Positions 50,842-59,803 are shown, counted from the stretch's first letter. The stretch is DNA of 64,000 nt from Algibacter mikhailovii (GCF_014651495.1 NZ_BMWZ01000003.1:124001-188000), one strand, 5' to 3'. The notes: a model not told the origin generated them from the letters alone. A program made the numbers and translations.

Positions 50842-51732
50842 TTAGTTACACAGGTCACTACCACCAATCACCCATTTATCGTCATTAATATAATAAGCAC
50901 CATCTTCGGTATAACGCTCAATAGGCATATAACTTACCTCTCCAGCATTAGATGCTAAGCGCAGTACCATATAATTATTAACATCCATTAAACTCCGAAG
51001 CCCTTCGCCAGCACTGGTATTAGACCAAGCTTCACCATCCATACCCGGCCCGCCAGAACTCAAGTCTGAATACCCCTCAATTGCAAAGCCTCCGTTTGAA
51101 CAAAAATGAATAGTTGTTTTACTATTTGATCCCACACTCACCGTATTATTAAAGTCCGAAGTGTAATACGAGTTATACCTAATTAGTTTTCTTCCCTTAA
51201 AGATATCGGCGCTTTGTTCGGCCTTAGGGTTCATAATCGATCTATATTTTATTGACTTTGAAATGACTACAGCTAAATCCTGTAAATCATCATTAAAACT
51301 ATTTTTGGGCACTAACACAACGGTCATTACGCCTCCTCTTCCCCAAAGTTTACTTCTTGAAACTACAGCAACTACAACAATCTCTTGCCCATTACCACGT
51401 CCTTGATATAGTGCTATTAGGTCGCCATTATCCAACTCCATTATATCGGTCGCTAAACTGGCCTGCCAACCTTCTTCTAGAATTTCTTGCTGCATTTTTT
51501 CTAGAACCATCTGCTCTGTTGTCCAGCCATGTTCAATAAACATGATGCCCGCTGCATTCTTCGGGTTACTCAACAAAATTTGTCCGTAGTTTTCTTCCTG
51601 AACCACCCATCCACTTGGCAAATTTGCAGACATGGCTATTCCTATAAACTTTGTTTGCGAATAGGATAACAAATTCATAAATATTAAAACTAGAATAGTA
51701 AGTTTTTTTACTTCCGTACTATAAGGTTCCAT
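50842..51732 (-). CDS. Secreted protein, function unknown
   Basis: 296 residues. N-terminal region with a hydrophobic segment (about 9-24, KLTILVLIFMNLLSYSQT) that fits a signal peptide after a short charged extension; the initiation codon is not certain. The mature sequence is a mix of alpha/beta in the first half (ATNLPSGW-like opening, HGWTTEQMVLEKMQQEI) and a beta-rich second half with paired glycine/serine strands. Not recognised. A pair of cysteines (about 207 and the C-terminal Cys295) could form a disulfide. Lies downstream of an outer-membrane barrel and a LamG protein on the same strand with moderate spacing. Confidence 0.6.
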   Translation of the reverse strand: MEPYSTEVKKLTILVLIFMNLLSYSQTKFIGIAMSANLPSGWVVQEENYGQILLSNPKNAAGIMFIEHGWTTEQMVLEKMQQEILEEGWQASLATDIMELDNGDLIALYQGRGNGQEIVVVAVVSRSKLWGRGGVMTVVLVPKNSFNDDLQDLAVVISKSIKYRSIMNPKAEQSADIFKGRKLIRYNSYYTSDFNNTVSVGSNSKTTIHFCSNGGFAIEGYSDLSSGGPGMDGEAWSNTSAGEGLRSLMDVNNYMVLRLASNAGEVSYMPIERYTEDGAYYINDDKWVIGGSDLCN

Positions 51733-51835
51733 AAGCCTTGTTATTATAAAATCCGATTTACTTTTTAATCACTTTGTTTTCTATATCAATTACTGATCAC
51801 GTTCTTATTGTAGAATCTATAAATTTAAAACCAAA

Positions 51836-52468
51836 CTATTTTCCGAATCTATAGGCTATCCCAACTTGAATTTGGTTGATCTTTATATAGTTATTACTAT
51901 CCCCATTTTCTAAAAGGTTGGTTTGTCCCCAAACATATCGAGCATCTATTGCTATTTTTTCAGAAATATCATAAGCTACTCCAAAATCTACAGCAAAATT
52001 AAAACTGCTAATATTTGGAGCAGGGTCGAGAAGAAATGCAAAACTAGGACCAGCAAAAACATGAAATTTCTCCTTTATGGGATAGCTCAATAACACCGGA
52101 ACTTGAATTTGATTAAAATCCTTAACCCCCACAAAACGCAATTCAGGCTGAAATTCAAAATTTCCGAAAACATTAAAATCACTTAACGCTAAGCCTAAAT
52201 AAAATCCCGTTTCATTATTCGTACCTTTTGAGGTAATCGATGATGTATTATTTGTATCCACCAATGCTTTTTGAGAATACACTTTAGTTGTCACGTCAGT
52301 AGGTGTATCTGTAGGCTCATCACTAGGTCCATTTGCTGGTACTATGGGTATATTACTAGCGTATTTAACACTCATAAAACTGGCACCTCCTGTTACCTTT
52401 AAATTTTGACAAAAGGCCATTGCTGTTACTAATAGCATTGCGATTGTAGTAGTTATTCTTGTTTTCAT
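51836..52468 (-). CDS. Outer-membrane beta-barrel protein (porin-like, PorT/OmpA-type barrel)
   Basis: 210 residues. Signal peptide about 1-20 (cleavage after AFCQN). Mature part has an early threonine/proline-rich linker (about 45-75) and alternating strands: ETGFYLGLALSDFNVFGNFEFQPELRFVG, VPVLLSYPIKEKFHVFAGPSFAFLL, FAVDFGVAYDISEKIAIDARYVWG, ending IQVGIAYRFGK, the terminal Phe-like barrel ending. Small barrel, likely 8 strands. Between the LamG/type IX substrate gene (18 bases upstream) and the secreted protein downstream. Confidence 0.75.
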   Translation of the reverse strand: MKTRITTTIAMLLVTAMAFCQNLKVTGGASFMSVKYASNIPIVPANGPSDEPTDTPTDVTTKVYSQKALVDTNNTSSITSKGTNNETGFYLGLALSDFNVFGNFEFQPELRFVGVKDFNQIQVPVLLSYPIKEKFHVFAGPSFAFLLDPAPNISSFNFAVDFGVAYDISEKIAIDARYVWGQTNLLENGDSNNYIKINQIQVGIAYRFGK

Positions 52469-52486
52469 TTTAATATGGATTTAAGA

Positions 52487-53566
52487 TTAGTTCTTAATGA
52501 TTTTCCCCGATTTAACGAGGTGACCTTGCGAATACAGGGAATATAAATACATGCCATTATTTAATTCTGAAATATCGATTTTAGAAGCATTATTCTCTAG
52601 CTCATTCACAGTTTTTACCACCTTTCCCAAACCATCATAGATTTTCAATTTTAAATCTTTTGAAGGGGATTTAAGGTTTATTGTAAATACATTTTTTACA
52701 GGATTTGGATAAATACGTAATACACTACCCTCGTTTGAACCGTTTGAAACTCGAAGTCCATTTATACACTTCCCTGAAGCACCAGCATTAAAAATACTCT
52801 GTATTTCTATGCTTGATAACGCTCTATTATAAATACCAATCTCATCTAATTGTCCTCCAAAAAAGTTAGAATAATCACTGTTTTGATTATTAAGCTGAGC
52901 TCCAATAGTTAAAGGTAGCCCTGAGCTACTTGCTGGAGGATTTGCAAACATCTCCCATCCAAAATCAAAACCATCAGCATATATAATATGTTGATTGCCT
53001 TGACGAACATAAGCGTAATGGTGCCATTGAAAATCTTCAAAAGCTGGTCCGCCCAGCACAATATCCGCTCCTGTATTATCTTTGAATACACATTGAAATA
53101 TTTGCCCTAAAAAACGTATTGAATACGTTATTTTTTCATCTTCCGTTCCTTTACAAAGGACTGTGTTTTCCTCATTAAACACAGTTTGTAATGCCCAAAA
53201 CTCAACAGTTACATCTCCGGTAATATCCAGATTTGTGCTACTTGGTACGTTTACAACATCGTTTACACCATCAAATTCAAATGCACTATTTACCGTACCT
53301 GTACTATAAGACACGCCATTGGGTGTTCCGTTATTATTACCAACAGAATCATTGGCATTGTCCTCAGCCGCCCACCAACTTATAAGGCTGTTAGGAGGTA
53401 TTGCACATACTACATTTTGAGTCGTCTGACTTTCAGATAGGCCAGTACTCTCGGGGCTATTGTAAACATTTTGAACACTGTGATTTTTAGAGCTATTAGC
53501 AATAATACCCTGCTGAGCAAATGACAAAGCAGATATACATATAGTTATAAAATATAGTTTTTTCAT
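52487..53566 (-). CDS. LamG-domain protein with a type IX secretion sorting domain
   Basis: 359 residues. Signal peptide about 1-17 (cleavage after LSFAQQ), short linker, a LamG/concanavalin-like beta-sandwich about 75-255 (FEFDGVNDVVNVPSSTNLDITGDVTVEFWALQ, HYAYVRQGNQHIIYADG, LDEIGIYNRALSSIEIQSIF), and a C-terminal domain about 280-359 with IYPNPVKNVFTI and ISELNNGMYLYSLYSQGHLVKSGKIIK, the type A sorting signal. So it is exported across the outer membrane by the type IX system of which porT (1538) is part. LamG domains usually bind glycans or mediate adhesion. Confidence 0.9.
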   Translation of the reverse strand: MKKLYFITICISALSFAQQGIIANSSKNHSVQNVYNSPESTGLSESQTTQNVVCAIPPNSLISWWAAEDNANDSVGNNNGTPNGVSYSTGTVNSAFEFDGVNDVVNVPSSTNLDITGDVTVEFWALQTVFNEENTVLCKGTEDEKITYSIRFLGQIFQCVFKDNTGADIVLGGPAFEDFQWHHYAYVRQGNQHIIYADGFDFGWEMFANPPASSSGLPLTIGAQLNNQNSDYSNFFGGQLDEIGIYNRALSSIEIQSIFNAGASGKCINGLRVSNGSNEGSVLRIYPNPVKNVFTINLKSPSKDLKLKIYDGLGKVVKTVNELENNASKIDISELNNGMYLYSLYSQGHLVKSGKIIKN

Positions 53567-53585
53567 TGTATTAGGTTATTAGTTA

Positions 53586-54035
53586 TTATGCTGCGGTGTC
53601 GTCTCCATCAGTTGACACTTCATTACAAATTATTATTATTCTTAATTCCGCTTTATTTCCACTTGTATCAACAAATTCAAATATTACAGAATATGTACCA
53701 GGCGTATCTGTTGAAAATGATGTATACACTTCATCAGTAGACTCTGAATGCGTATGAACCACCTCTCCAGCAGGATTAATTACCTTGACTGTCCCGCTAT
53801 TAACTTTGACATTATCACTAGCTCCTGCATTAAGAACAACAGTAGTTATTGCCTCTGGCGTACCTATTGGATAAAAAACAGCATTGTCATTGGGTGTTAC
53901 AATAATAATCTTTGGAGCCTCAGTATCAGACTCCTCAAGAATGGCAGTTTCTGCTGGGCAACCACTACCAACAATGACCACCGCAAAAACAGCCATTAAC
54001 GTTGGTAAAATTGATGTTTTAAAAAGATTTTTCAT
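53586..54035 (-). CDS. Predicted Ig-like lipoprotein, overlapping the Lgt-like gene
   Basis: 149 residues. Signal peptide with a possible lipobox VGSGC (Cys26; the -3 residue is Gly, weaker than usual), acidic stretch after the Cys (ILEESDTEAP), then one Ig/PKD-like beta domain about 40-135 (PNDNAVFYPIGTPEAITTVVLNAGASDNVKVN, YSVIFEFVDTSGNKAELRIIII) and a polar Asp-rich end. Its start lies 17 bases inside the 3' end of the upstream Lgt-like gene, so the two are coupled. The domain type is common in cell-surface adhesins. Confidence 0.7.
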   Translation of the reverse strand: MKNLFKTSILPTLMAVFAVVIVGSGCPAETAILEESDTEAPKIIIVTPNDNAVFYPIGTPEAITTVVLNAGASDNVKVNSGTVKVINPAGEVVHTHSESTDEVYTSFSTDTPGTYSVIFEFVDTSGNKAELRIIIICNEVSTDGDDTAA

Positions 54036-54816
54036 GATTTTTAGAATTTATTGTTAATTGTTTATATAATCGCAGATACGCCATTAATGAAATGGCAATT
54101 AGAATAATAGCTATGCCTTGGGAGTGCGACAAGACCCCAGATATTATTTGCCCTCGCACATCCCCTCTAAAAATTTCTAAAACTATTCGGCAAATGCCAT
54201 AGTAGCTTAAATAGATTAAAAAAAGTTGTCCATTAAACGCTTTATGTTTTTTGATAACCAGCATAATTACGAGCCCTATACATAAAAGCATAGATTCGTA
54301 TAACTGGGTGGGGTGCACAGGTAAATTATTAGAAACTGGAAACGCCATACCAAACACATGCTCTGTAGGTTTCCCGTAGCAACAACCTGCTAAGAAACAG
54401 CCCGTTCTACCTACAATTTGAATAAGTGTAGTACTAATTGCAAGAACATCTAAAATAGGCCATATTGGTAAGCTGTGTTTTTTAAAATACCAAATGGCGG
54501 TTGGAATTACAAAAATAAACGATCCGTAGAAGACAAAGCCACTAGAATAAGTATCTAAAACGGCATTGGGATTGGTGATATAATACTGAGGTCTTTCTAA
54601 ATATAAAAACACCTTACCACCAATATAACCTGCTAAAAAGAGCAGATAAATAAAATTATTAGATATGCTTATTCCTAATTCTTTTTTAAGCGTATACTTG
54701 CCATATAGACTTGCCAATAATGTTCCTAAAACAATACATACTGCGTAGGATGCAATAGGTATATAGTTTAATCCTAATAAGCCTTTTAAATTAATATTGA
54801 AAAGTTCTGGATACAT
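54019..54816 (-). CDS. Lgt-like protein (prolipoprotein diacylglyceryl transferase family, divergent)
   Basis: 265 residues, about seven membrane helices. Retains the Lgt layout: start PELFNINLKG, G-rich TM regions, the conserved Arg in IVGRTGCFLAGCCYGKP (R137) and HPTQLYES. But the essential His103 of E. coli Lgt is Tyr97 (SSGFVFYGS), and GRxGNFxNxE is replaced by the Cys-rich GRTGCFLAGCCYG. So catalysis by the canonical mechanism is doubtful and this is better called an Lgt paralogue than lgt. The standard lgt must be elsewhere. A weak-lipobox lipoprotein gene overlaps its end. Confidence 0.75.
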   Translation of the reverse strand: MYPELFNINLKGLLGLNYIPIASYAVCIVLGTLLASLYGKYTLKKELGISISNNFIYLLFLAGYIGGKVFLYLERPQYYITNPNAVLDTYSSGFVFYGSFIFVIPTAIWYFKKHSLPIWPILDVLAISTTLIQIVGRTGCFLAGCCYGKPTEHVFGMAFPVSNNLPVHPTQLYESMLLCIGLVIMLVIKKHKAFNGQLFLIYLSYYGICRIVLEIFRGDVRGQIISGVLSHSQGIAIILIAISLMAYLRLYKQLTINSKNHEKSF

Positions 54817-54875
54817 ACTTAACTATCTTAACATTTTAATAGTTGCAAGTTATATTCACCTCTCAACAAAAAAGT

Positions 54876-54957
54876 AAGGGCATTCCTTGATTTATAAAAA
54901 ATCAGGGAATACCCTTAGACAAAAAAAATCCTGCCAACATGAAAGTATAGCAGGACT
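54876..54957 (-). terminator. Tandem terminators of tpiA
   Basis: First hairpin in the minus direction: GCAGGA / TCCTGC pairing (54955-54929) followed by T8 (54928-54921 complement). Second: a long stem from 54918 to 54876 (AAATCAGGGAATACCCTT-type arms, two imperfect positions) followed by a T-rich stretch. Confidence 0.8.
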
Positions 54958-54983
54958 TTAGTATTTAAATAAAATTCTATTTA

Positions 54984-55733
54984 TTAAAATGCATTAACGA
55001 TAGCAAAGAAATCATCTGCATTAAGTGCAGCTCCACCAATTAATCCACCATCAACATCTGGCTTAGAAAAAATCTCTTTTGCATTTCCTGGCTTACAGCT
55101 ACCACCGTATAAAATTGACGTATTGTTAGCCACATCATTACCATATTTATCGGCTAATGTTTTTCTAATAAAGGCATGCATATCTTGTGCTTGCTCTGGA
55201 CTAGCTGTTTCTCCTGTTCCAATAGCCCAAACTGGCTCATATGCCAAAACAATATTTTTAAAAGCATCTGCATCTAAATGAAATAATGCATTACTAATTT
55301 GACTTTCTACAATAGCTTCTTGAGTATTAGATTTTCTGTCCGCCAATACTTCACCAAAACAGAATATAATGCGTAAGTTATTCGTTAAGGCGGCATCCAC
55401 TTTTTTAGCTAATGAGGCATCTGTTTCATTAAAATATTCACGGCGTTCACTATGTCCTAAAATAACCGTTTTAACGCCTACACTTTTTAACATACTAGCA
55501 CTAATTTCGCCAGTATAAGCACCATTTTCTGCAAAGTGCATATTTTGTGCAATCACCTCAATTGATGAAGACTTTAAAGCTTCATTAGCTTGATACAAAT
55601 TGGTAAACGCAGGAGCAACCATTACTTCTGCATCCGATGATTTTGTTTGGCTTTTTAAATCTGCTAATAATGATTCTGTTTGTGATAAATCATTATTCAT
55701 TTTCCAGTTACCTGCTACGATATTTTTTCTCAT
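54984..55733 (-). CDS. tpiA: Triose-phosphate isomerase
   Basis: 249 residues, normal length. Active-site residues: N9 and K11 in AGNWKMN, H94 in ILGHSERREY (91-100), E166 in AYEPVWAIGTG (164-174), and the phosphate loop around GGSC/GGAALNADD near residues 210-240. Interconverts dihydroxyacetone phosphate and glyceraldehyde 3-phosphate in glycolysis. Preceded by its own -7 element and closed by tandem terminators. In related genomes it is followed directly by prmA; here a 6.6 kb block lies between them. Confidence 0.97.
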   Translation of the reverse strand: MRKNIVAGNWKMNNDLSQTESLLADLKSQTKSSDAEVMVAPAFTNLYQANEALKSSSIEVIAQNMHFAENGAYTGEISASMLKSVGVKTVILGHSERREYFNETDASLAKKVDAALTNNLRIIFCFGEVLADRKSNTQEAIVESQISNALFHLDADAFKNIVLAYEPVWAIGTGETASPEQAQDMHAFIRKTLADKYGNDVANNTSILYGGSCKPGNAKEIFSKPDVDGGLIGGAALNADDFFAIVNAF

Positions 55734-55805
55734 AATCTTGTGCTAACCTCTTAAAAACAGAGGGGTATCTTTTGTTTATAAATTTAATAGTCTTGTTTAT
55801 TAGTA

Positions 55806-55813
55806 CAAAAATA
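55806..55813 (-). promoter_or_regulatory. -7 element of tpiA
   Basis: Minus-strand TATTTTTG matches TAnnTTTG and ends 72 bases upstream of the tpiA ATG. It begins directly after the stop of the TlpA-like gene. Confidence 0.5.
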
Positions 55814-55814
55814 G

Positions 55815-56306
55815 CTAATTTTTTAATGCTTCTACCAACTTATCGTCATCAGCTTCAATAACATTAAATACAACGATTTCGCCAACTTTATTAATTAGCA
55901 TATATCTAGGAATCCAACTAATATTTACGAAATCAGCAAAGGCGCAATCCTTACCATCTTGCATATAATAATGTTCACCCTTTACCTTGTACTTTTTAAT
56001 ACCTCTTTTCCAGGCATCTTGTGCTCTATCTAAAGATAAAAAGACATAGACCGCTTCAGGATAAGCTTTCTGTAAAGCCCTTACTTTAGGCATCCCTTTT
56101 ATACAATCACCACACCAAGACGCCCATATATCTATAATAATATTCTTGCCTTCATGGGCTTTTAATATATCTTTAAATTCAATAGATTCCCCTTCTAAAG
56201 TGGTGAACGTATCATTAAGAGCTGGTTCATTAAATGTTGTTGGCTCTGTGGTATTACAACTCAAAAAAACTATGAGAACAACCAGTAAATATTTCATTTT
56301 TTTCAT
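55815..56306 (-). CDS. TlpA-like thioredoxin-fold lipoprotein
   Basis: 163 residues from ATG 56306, chosen to start at MKKMKYLLVV; an in-frame upstream start adds residues not compatible with a signal peptide. Lipobox FLSC (Cys17). Thioredoxin fold with redox motif WASWCGDC (C65, C68; the CGDC form, common in bacteroidal TlpA), preceded by IIIDIWAS and followed by KGMPKVRALQ and the cis-Pro region SWIPRYMLI. A membrane-tethered periplasmic disulfide reductase. It lies 66 bases downstream of the permease gene and precedes tpiA. Confidence 0.88.
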   Translation of the reverse strand: MKKMKYLLVVLIVFLSCNTTEPTTFNEPALNDTFTTLEGESIEFKDILKAHEGKNIIIDIWASWCGDCIKGMPKVRALQKAYPEAVYVFLSLDRAQDAWKRGIKKYKVKGEHYYMQDGKDCAFADFVNISWIPRYMLINKVGEIVVFNVIEADDDKLVEALKN

Positions 56307-56372
56307 TTTTAAATTTTCTTTTATTAGACTAAAGAGTCTGCCATAATCTTTCAATCTAACAAAAGTAGACTA

Positions 56373-57449
56373 TCATTCCAATTTAACTTTAGGATCTAAC
56401 CAAACATACATTAAATCAACAAAAATATTGATAATTATAAATAACAAGGCAATAATTAAAACAGACCCCATTATTACAGGTAGGTCTAAAGTATTTAAGG
56501 CGTTTACTATTTCTTTACCCAATCCATTCCAACCAAAAATATACTCTACAAATACAGCACCTGCTAACATGGAAGCAAACCACCCTGAAATAGCTGTTAC
56601 CACAGGATTTAAAGCATTTTTAATGGCATGTTTTTTAATAATCTGAAATTCACTTAAGCCCTTGGCCCTTGCTGTTCTTATATAATCTTGATTAAAAACT
56701 TCTAGTAATGAATTACGCATCAATTGTATAACAACTGCCAATGGGCGAATACCTAATACAACCGCAGGAAGAATCAAATTTTTCCATTTAATATGCATGC
56801 CTTCACCAAAATCATCCAATTCATATAAACTCCCTGTCATTTCTAAATGCGTAAACTCGTGAAGAATATACCCGAAAAGCCATGCAAATATAATGGCACT
56901 AAAAAAGGAAGGGATACTCATTCCTAAGGTGCTCAAAACCATAATGGTTTTGTCTAACCAAGTATCTTTATAAAGCGCAGAAATAACCCCCAAGCATATC
57001 CCTAAAATAATGGCAATAAAAATGGCGGCGACTGCTAAAACAATAGTATTGGGCAATGTTTCAGCTAAAACTTGACTTACTTTTTTCCCTTGTTTTGTAA
57101 ATGACTCTCTTAAGTAAGGCCATTTTAACACAATGGTGCTAGAACCTAAGGAAATTAACTTAGCTTCATTATACTTGTTCTCTTCTAAATAAGTATAATC
57201 ACTAGATTGGTTAGAATGGAATGACATAGGTGACAAATCATTTAAATAATATAAGTACTGCGTACCAATTGATTTATCAAAGCCATACTTCTGTTTAACC
57301 AAAGCTAATTGCTCGCTGTCCTCATTTTGCCCAAGCATCATTTGCGCTGGATCACCAGGAAGTACGTTAAATAAAAAGAAAATAACAGTAACTACCCCAA
57401 AAAGAGTGAGGATAGCATAAAATATTTTATTTATTAAGTAGCTTATCAG
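56373..57449 (-). CDS. DppB/OppB-type ABC transporter permease, probably with a CTG start
   Basis: 358 residues if initiated at the CTG at 57449; the first ATG (57341) would remove the first membrane helix and the conserved LPGDPAQ segment that ends it. The frame upstream is open only to a stop at 57464-57462 and contains no ATG, GTG or TTG, while the encoded SYLINKIFYAILTLFG and VLPGDPAQMMLGQ are what the family has at its N-terminus. Six membrane helices; EAA-type loop LEVFNQDYIRTARAKGLSEF (about 250-270). It would import oligo- or dipeptides; DppC and ATPase partners are not in the window. BT_3928 gene ends 20 bases before. Confidence 0.8.
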   Translation of the reverse strand: MISYLINKIFYAILTLFGVVTVIFFLFNVLPGDPAQMMLGQNEDSEQLALVKQKYGFDKSIGTQYLYYLNDLSPMSFHSNQSSDYTYLEENKYNEAKLISLGSSTIVLKWPYLRESFTKQGKKVSQVLAETLPNTIVLAVAAIFIAIILGICLGVISALYKDTWLDKTIMVLSTLGMSIPSFFSAIIFAWLFGYILHEFTHLEMTGSLYELDDFGEGMHIKWKNLILPAVVLGIRPLAVVIQLMRNSLLEVFNQDYIRTARAKGLSEFQIIKKHAIKNALNPVVTAISGWFASMLAGAVFVEYIFGWNGLGKEIVNALNTLDLPVIMGSVLIIALLFIIINIFVDLMYVWLDPKVKLE

Positions 57450-57468
57450 CTTGATATAATATTAGTAA

Positions 57469-59157
57469 TCAATTAACATCTTTTAGTAATTCCATAATCC
57501 AAGGATTGTCTTTTTCCAGCTCTTTAACTTCTTGTAGGGTATAAACTTTATATTCAAAATCATCTCCAAAAAGTCCTTTACCATGCTCAGCTAAGGTAGT
57601 TTCAAACCCAGAAATTCGTCTTAAGGCATCTACTTTAGATGGATTTTTAATAGGCCATATAATATTTTCTGGTGAACTATTCTGATTCAACACCGTACCT
57701 TGAGTACCATAAACCTGCTCTTTACCATTGCTCATTAAATACCTATCCTTGGCCATAGCAAATTTTATATTATCTAATTCCTTATTTCTTGCTGCTTGTT
57801 CAAGTAAGGATAAATACTCTCCAATTTTATCAGAATGCTGGATAACATAAAATGCCGCTGCACTTGTTTTATCTCCAACTAAAGATTTACCAGGATATCC
57901 ATGGTCCTTTATTACTGCTTCAACTTCAATTAAATTGAGACTGTCAATTTTTGATTGCTCTTTAAAGTTATTATCAAAATTCTCCCAAGTATCCCTAAAT
58001 TTCTGATCAAGACTAAAAACATGGTCTAATTTCGTTTTTAGCTCAGGATTCGAAAAAGTCATTGGTAAATCCAAATCCGCAATATCATTCCAATGCACTT
58101 TCTGCATTACCGTTCCTTTATCTAACTCCAATACACCAGGATTTGAACGCACTACAGTTTTTAAAGCCTTTTCATCACATAAATACCATTCAAAATCTAT
58201 CTTATAAGCTTCATTAATTCGTTGTTTAGCCTCATCACCTGAAGCAGTTAAACCAATAACCTCATAACCACGTTTTCGTGCCAAATCTTGTAACTTTTTC
58301 AACTTTAAAGCTCCATTTCGCTCTATTTTTTCCAAACTATAAGAAACCACAACAATTACGTTGTCTTTGTTCAAAAATTCTTCTGTCAAATCTGCTTCAT
58401 TTGTTTCAATAGAGAAATCTACTACTGGTGGTGTATATCCTTCCTGAAGCACTTCTGTTTCAACTGATACAAAATCGCCCTCCACAGTGGGATAGGATCC
58501 ATCGGTAACAATGATTTTATCAGACCCATTGACATTAAACTTCCAACTGTATTCTAAAACAGGTTTTGGAGCATCTTCAGGGATAATCATACCTTCATGA
58601 ATATTTTCACCTATGGCATATGCTCTAAAATCTATAGATGGTAAATGTTCTAAAACATGAAACCCAAACCATAAACTCAAAATAAAACTCATTAAAGCTA
58701 AAACAGTGGTTTGCAACTTCCCAAATACCGGTTGTATATGTTTTAATCCAAAAAATAAGACTAATATAAAGAGTAGCAAAACAACATCTTTTGTAAAACT
58801 TTCCCATGGTGTTAATTTTAAAGCATCACCAAAACATCCGCAATCCTTCACTTTATCAAAATAAGCAGAATAAAAAGTTAAAAAGGTGAAAAACAGAATC
58901 ATTAAGAGCAAACTCCAAACCGTAAATTTTGGCTTATAGCCAATGAGAAGAAAGGCTCCCAATACAACTTCAAAAACCACTACTAAAACTGATATTCCCA
59001 ATGCATATGGCTCAAGAAATGGCAGGTTCAAGACATCTGGACTAAAGTATTCCTGTAATTTATATGAAAACCCAAGTGGATCATTAAGTTTTATAAAGCC
59101 TGAAATGATAAATAAAACACCTACAAAAATTCTAGATAAAGCGACTAATGCCTTCAT
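57469..59157 (-). CDS. DoxX-like membrane protein with a C-terminal redoxin-type region (BT_3928 family)
   Basis: 562 residues. N-terminal DoxX/MauE-like four-helix membrane domain about 1-165 (ALSRIFVGVLFIISGFIKLNDPLG start, KDCGCFGDALKLTPWESF at about 107-124 with paired cysteines). A periplasmic segment about 185-260 follows, then a thioredoxin-like region about 260-345 (NVIVVVSYSLEKIERNGALKLKKLQDLARKRGYEVIGLT) without a CxxC, and a C-terminal domain. Conserved family in Bacteroidota, usually beside DUF1599, tpiA and TlpA genes as here; function not established. The start overlaps the DUF1599 stop by 4 bases (ATGA). Confidence 0.85.
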   Translation of the reverse strand: MKALVALSRIFVGVLFIISGFIKLNDPLGFSYKLQEYFSPDVLNLPFLEPYALGISVLVVVFEVVLGAFLLIGYKPKFTVWSLLLMILFFTFLTFYSAYFDKVKDCGCFGDALKLTPWESFTKDVVLLLFILVLFFGLKHIQPVFGKLQTTVLALMSFILSLWFGFHVLEHLPSIDFRAYAIGENIHEGMIIPEDAPKPVLEYSWKFNVNGSDKIIVTDGSYPTVEGDFVSVETEVLQEGYTPPVVDFSIETNEADLTEEFLNKDNVIVVVSYSLEKIERNGALKLKKLQDLARKRGYEVIGLTASGDEAKQRINEAYKIDFEWYLCDEKALKTVVRSNPGVLELDKGTVMQKVHWNDIADLDLPMTFSNPELKTKLDHVFSLDQKFRDTWENFDNNFKEQSKIDSLNLIEVEAVIKDHGYPGKSLVGDKTSAAAFYVIQHSDKIGEYLSLLEQAARNKELDNIKFAMAKDRYLMSNGKEQVYGTQGTVLNQNSSPENIIWPIKNPSKVDALRRISGFETTLAEHGKGLFGDDFEYKVYTLQEVKELEKDNPWIMELLKDVN

Positions 59158-59699
59158 ACATTTTCACTTTTTAAATGAATCATCGCAAAAACGGCATAGT
59201 TTATCATATCTTGATAATTAGCATCTATACCTTCACTTACTATCGTTTTCCCCTGATTGTCCTCAATTTGTTTCACTCGTAATAATTTTTGCAAAATCAA
59301 ATCGGTTAAACTGCTCACACGCATATCTCTCCAAGCCTCACCATAATCATGATTTTTATCTTCCATGAGTTGTTTAGTGATAGCAGCCTTTTCGGTATAT
59401 AAAGCCACCGCCGTTTCAGTAGACATATCTGGCTGTTCAACAACCCCCTTCTCTAACTGAATTAGGGCCATAATGCAATAATTAATAATCCCAATAAACT
59501 CACTTTCTTGACCTTCATCTACTTTCTGCACATCATTTTCCTGTAATCCCCGAATGCGTTGTGCTTTGATAAAAATTTGATCGGTGAGTGACGGTAATCT
59601 AAGAATCCTCCAGGCACTTCCATAATCGCTCATTTTCTTTTCAAACAAACTTTTACAAGTATGTATTACGGCATCATATTGTTTTGAAGTATCTTGCAT
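59154..59699 (-). CDS. DUF1599 protein
   Basis: 181 residues, all helical, with two copies of a repeated segment: MSDYGSAWRILRLPSLTDQIFIKAQRIRGLQEND (about 19-52) and KNHDYGEAWRDMRVSSLTDLILQKLLRVKQIEDN (about 112-145). The D-Y-G-x-A-W-R motif repeats point to a nucleotide- or metal-binding helical fold of the NTP-pyrophosphatase-like kind, as annotated for this domain elsewhere. Function unknown. Ends 4 bases into the BT_3928 gene and diverges from folP, an arrangement conserved in Flavobacteriia. Confidence 0.85.
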   Translation of the reverse strand: MQDTSKQYDAVIHTCKSLFEKKMSDYGSAWRILRLPSLTDQIFIKAQRIRGLQENDVQKVDEGQESEFIGIINYCIMALIQLEKGVVEQPDMSTETAVALYTEKAAITKQLMEDKNHDYGEAWRDMRVSSLTDLILQKLLRVKQIEDNQGKTIVSEGIDANYQDMINYAVFAMIHLKSENV

Positions 59700-59803
59700 C
59701 TATAAATTCATTTTTGCGTAAATTTCGCATAAATTATTAAAACCTTCAAGGTTTATGGTTTAAAGTTTTAAATGATATTCCTGTACCCTAGAAAATTGAA
59801 TAC

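Noticed and set aside
54019-54816. Calling the gene canonical lgt
   Set aside because: Motif positions that are essential in E. coli Lgt (His103 and GRxGNF) are replaced, so only family-level naming is supported.
59356-59372. ATGATTTTTATC-like Fnr half-site pair
   Set aside because: Lies inside the DUF1599 coding sequence, second arm degenerate, no promoter next to it.
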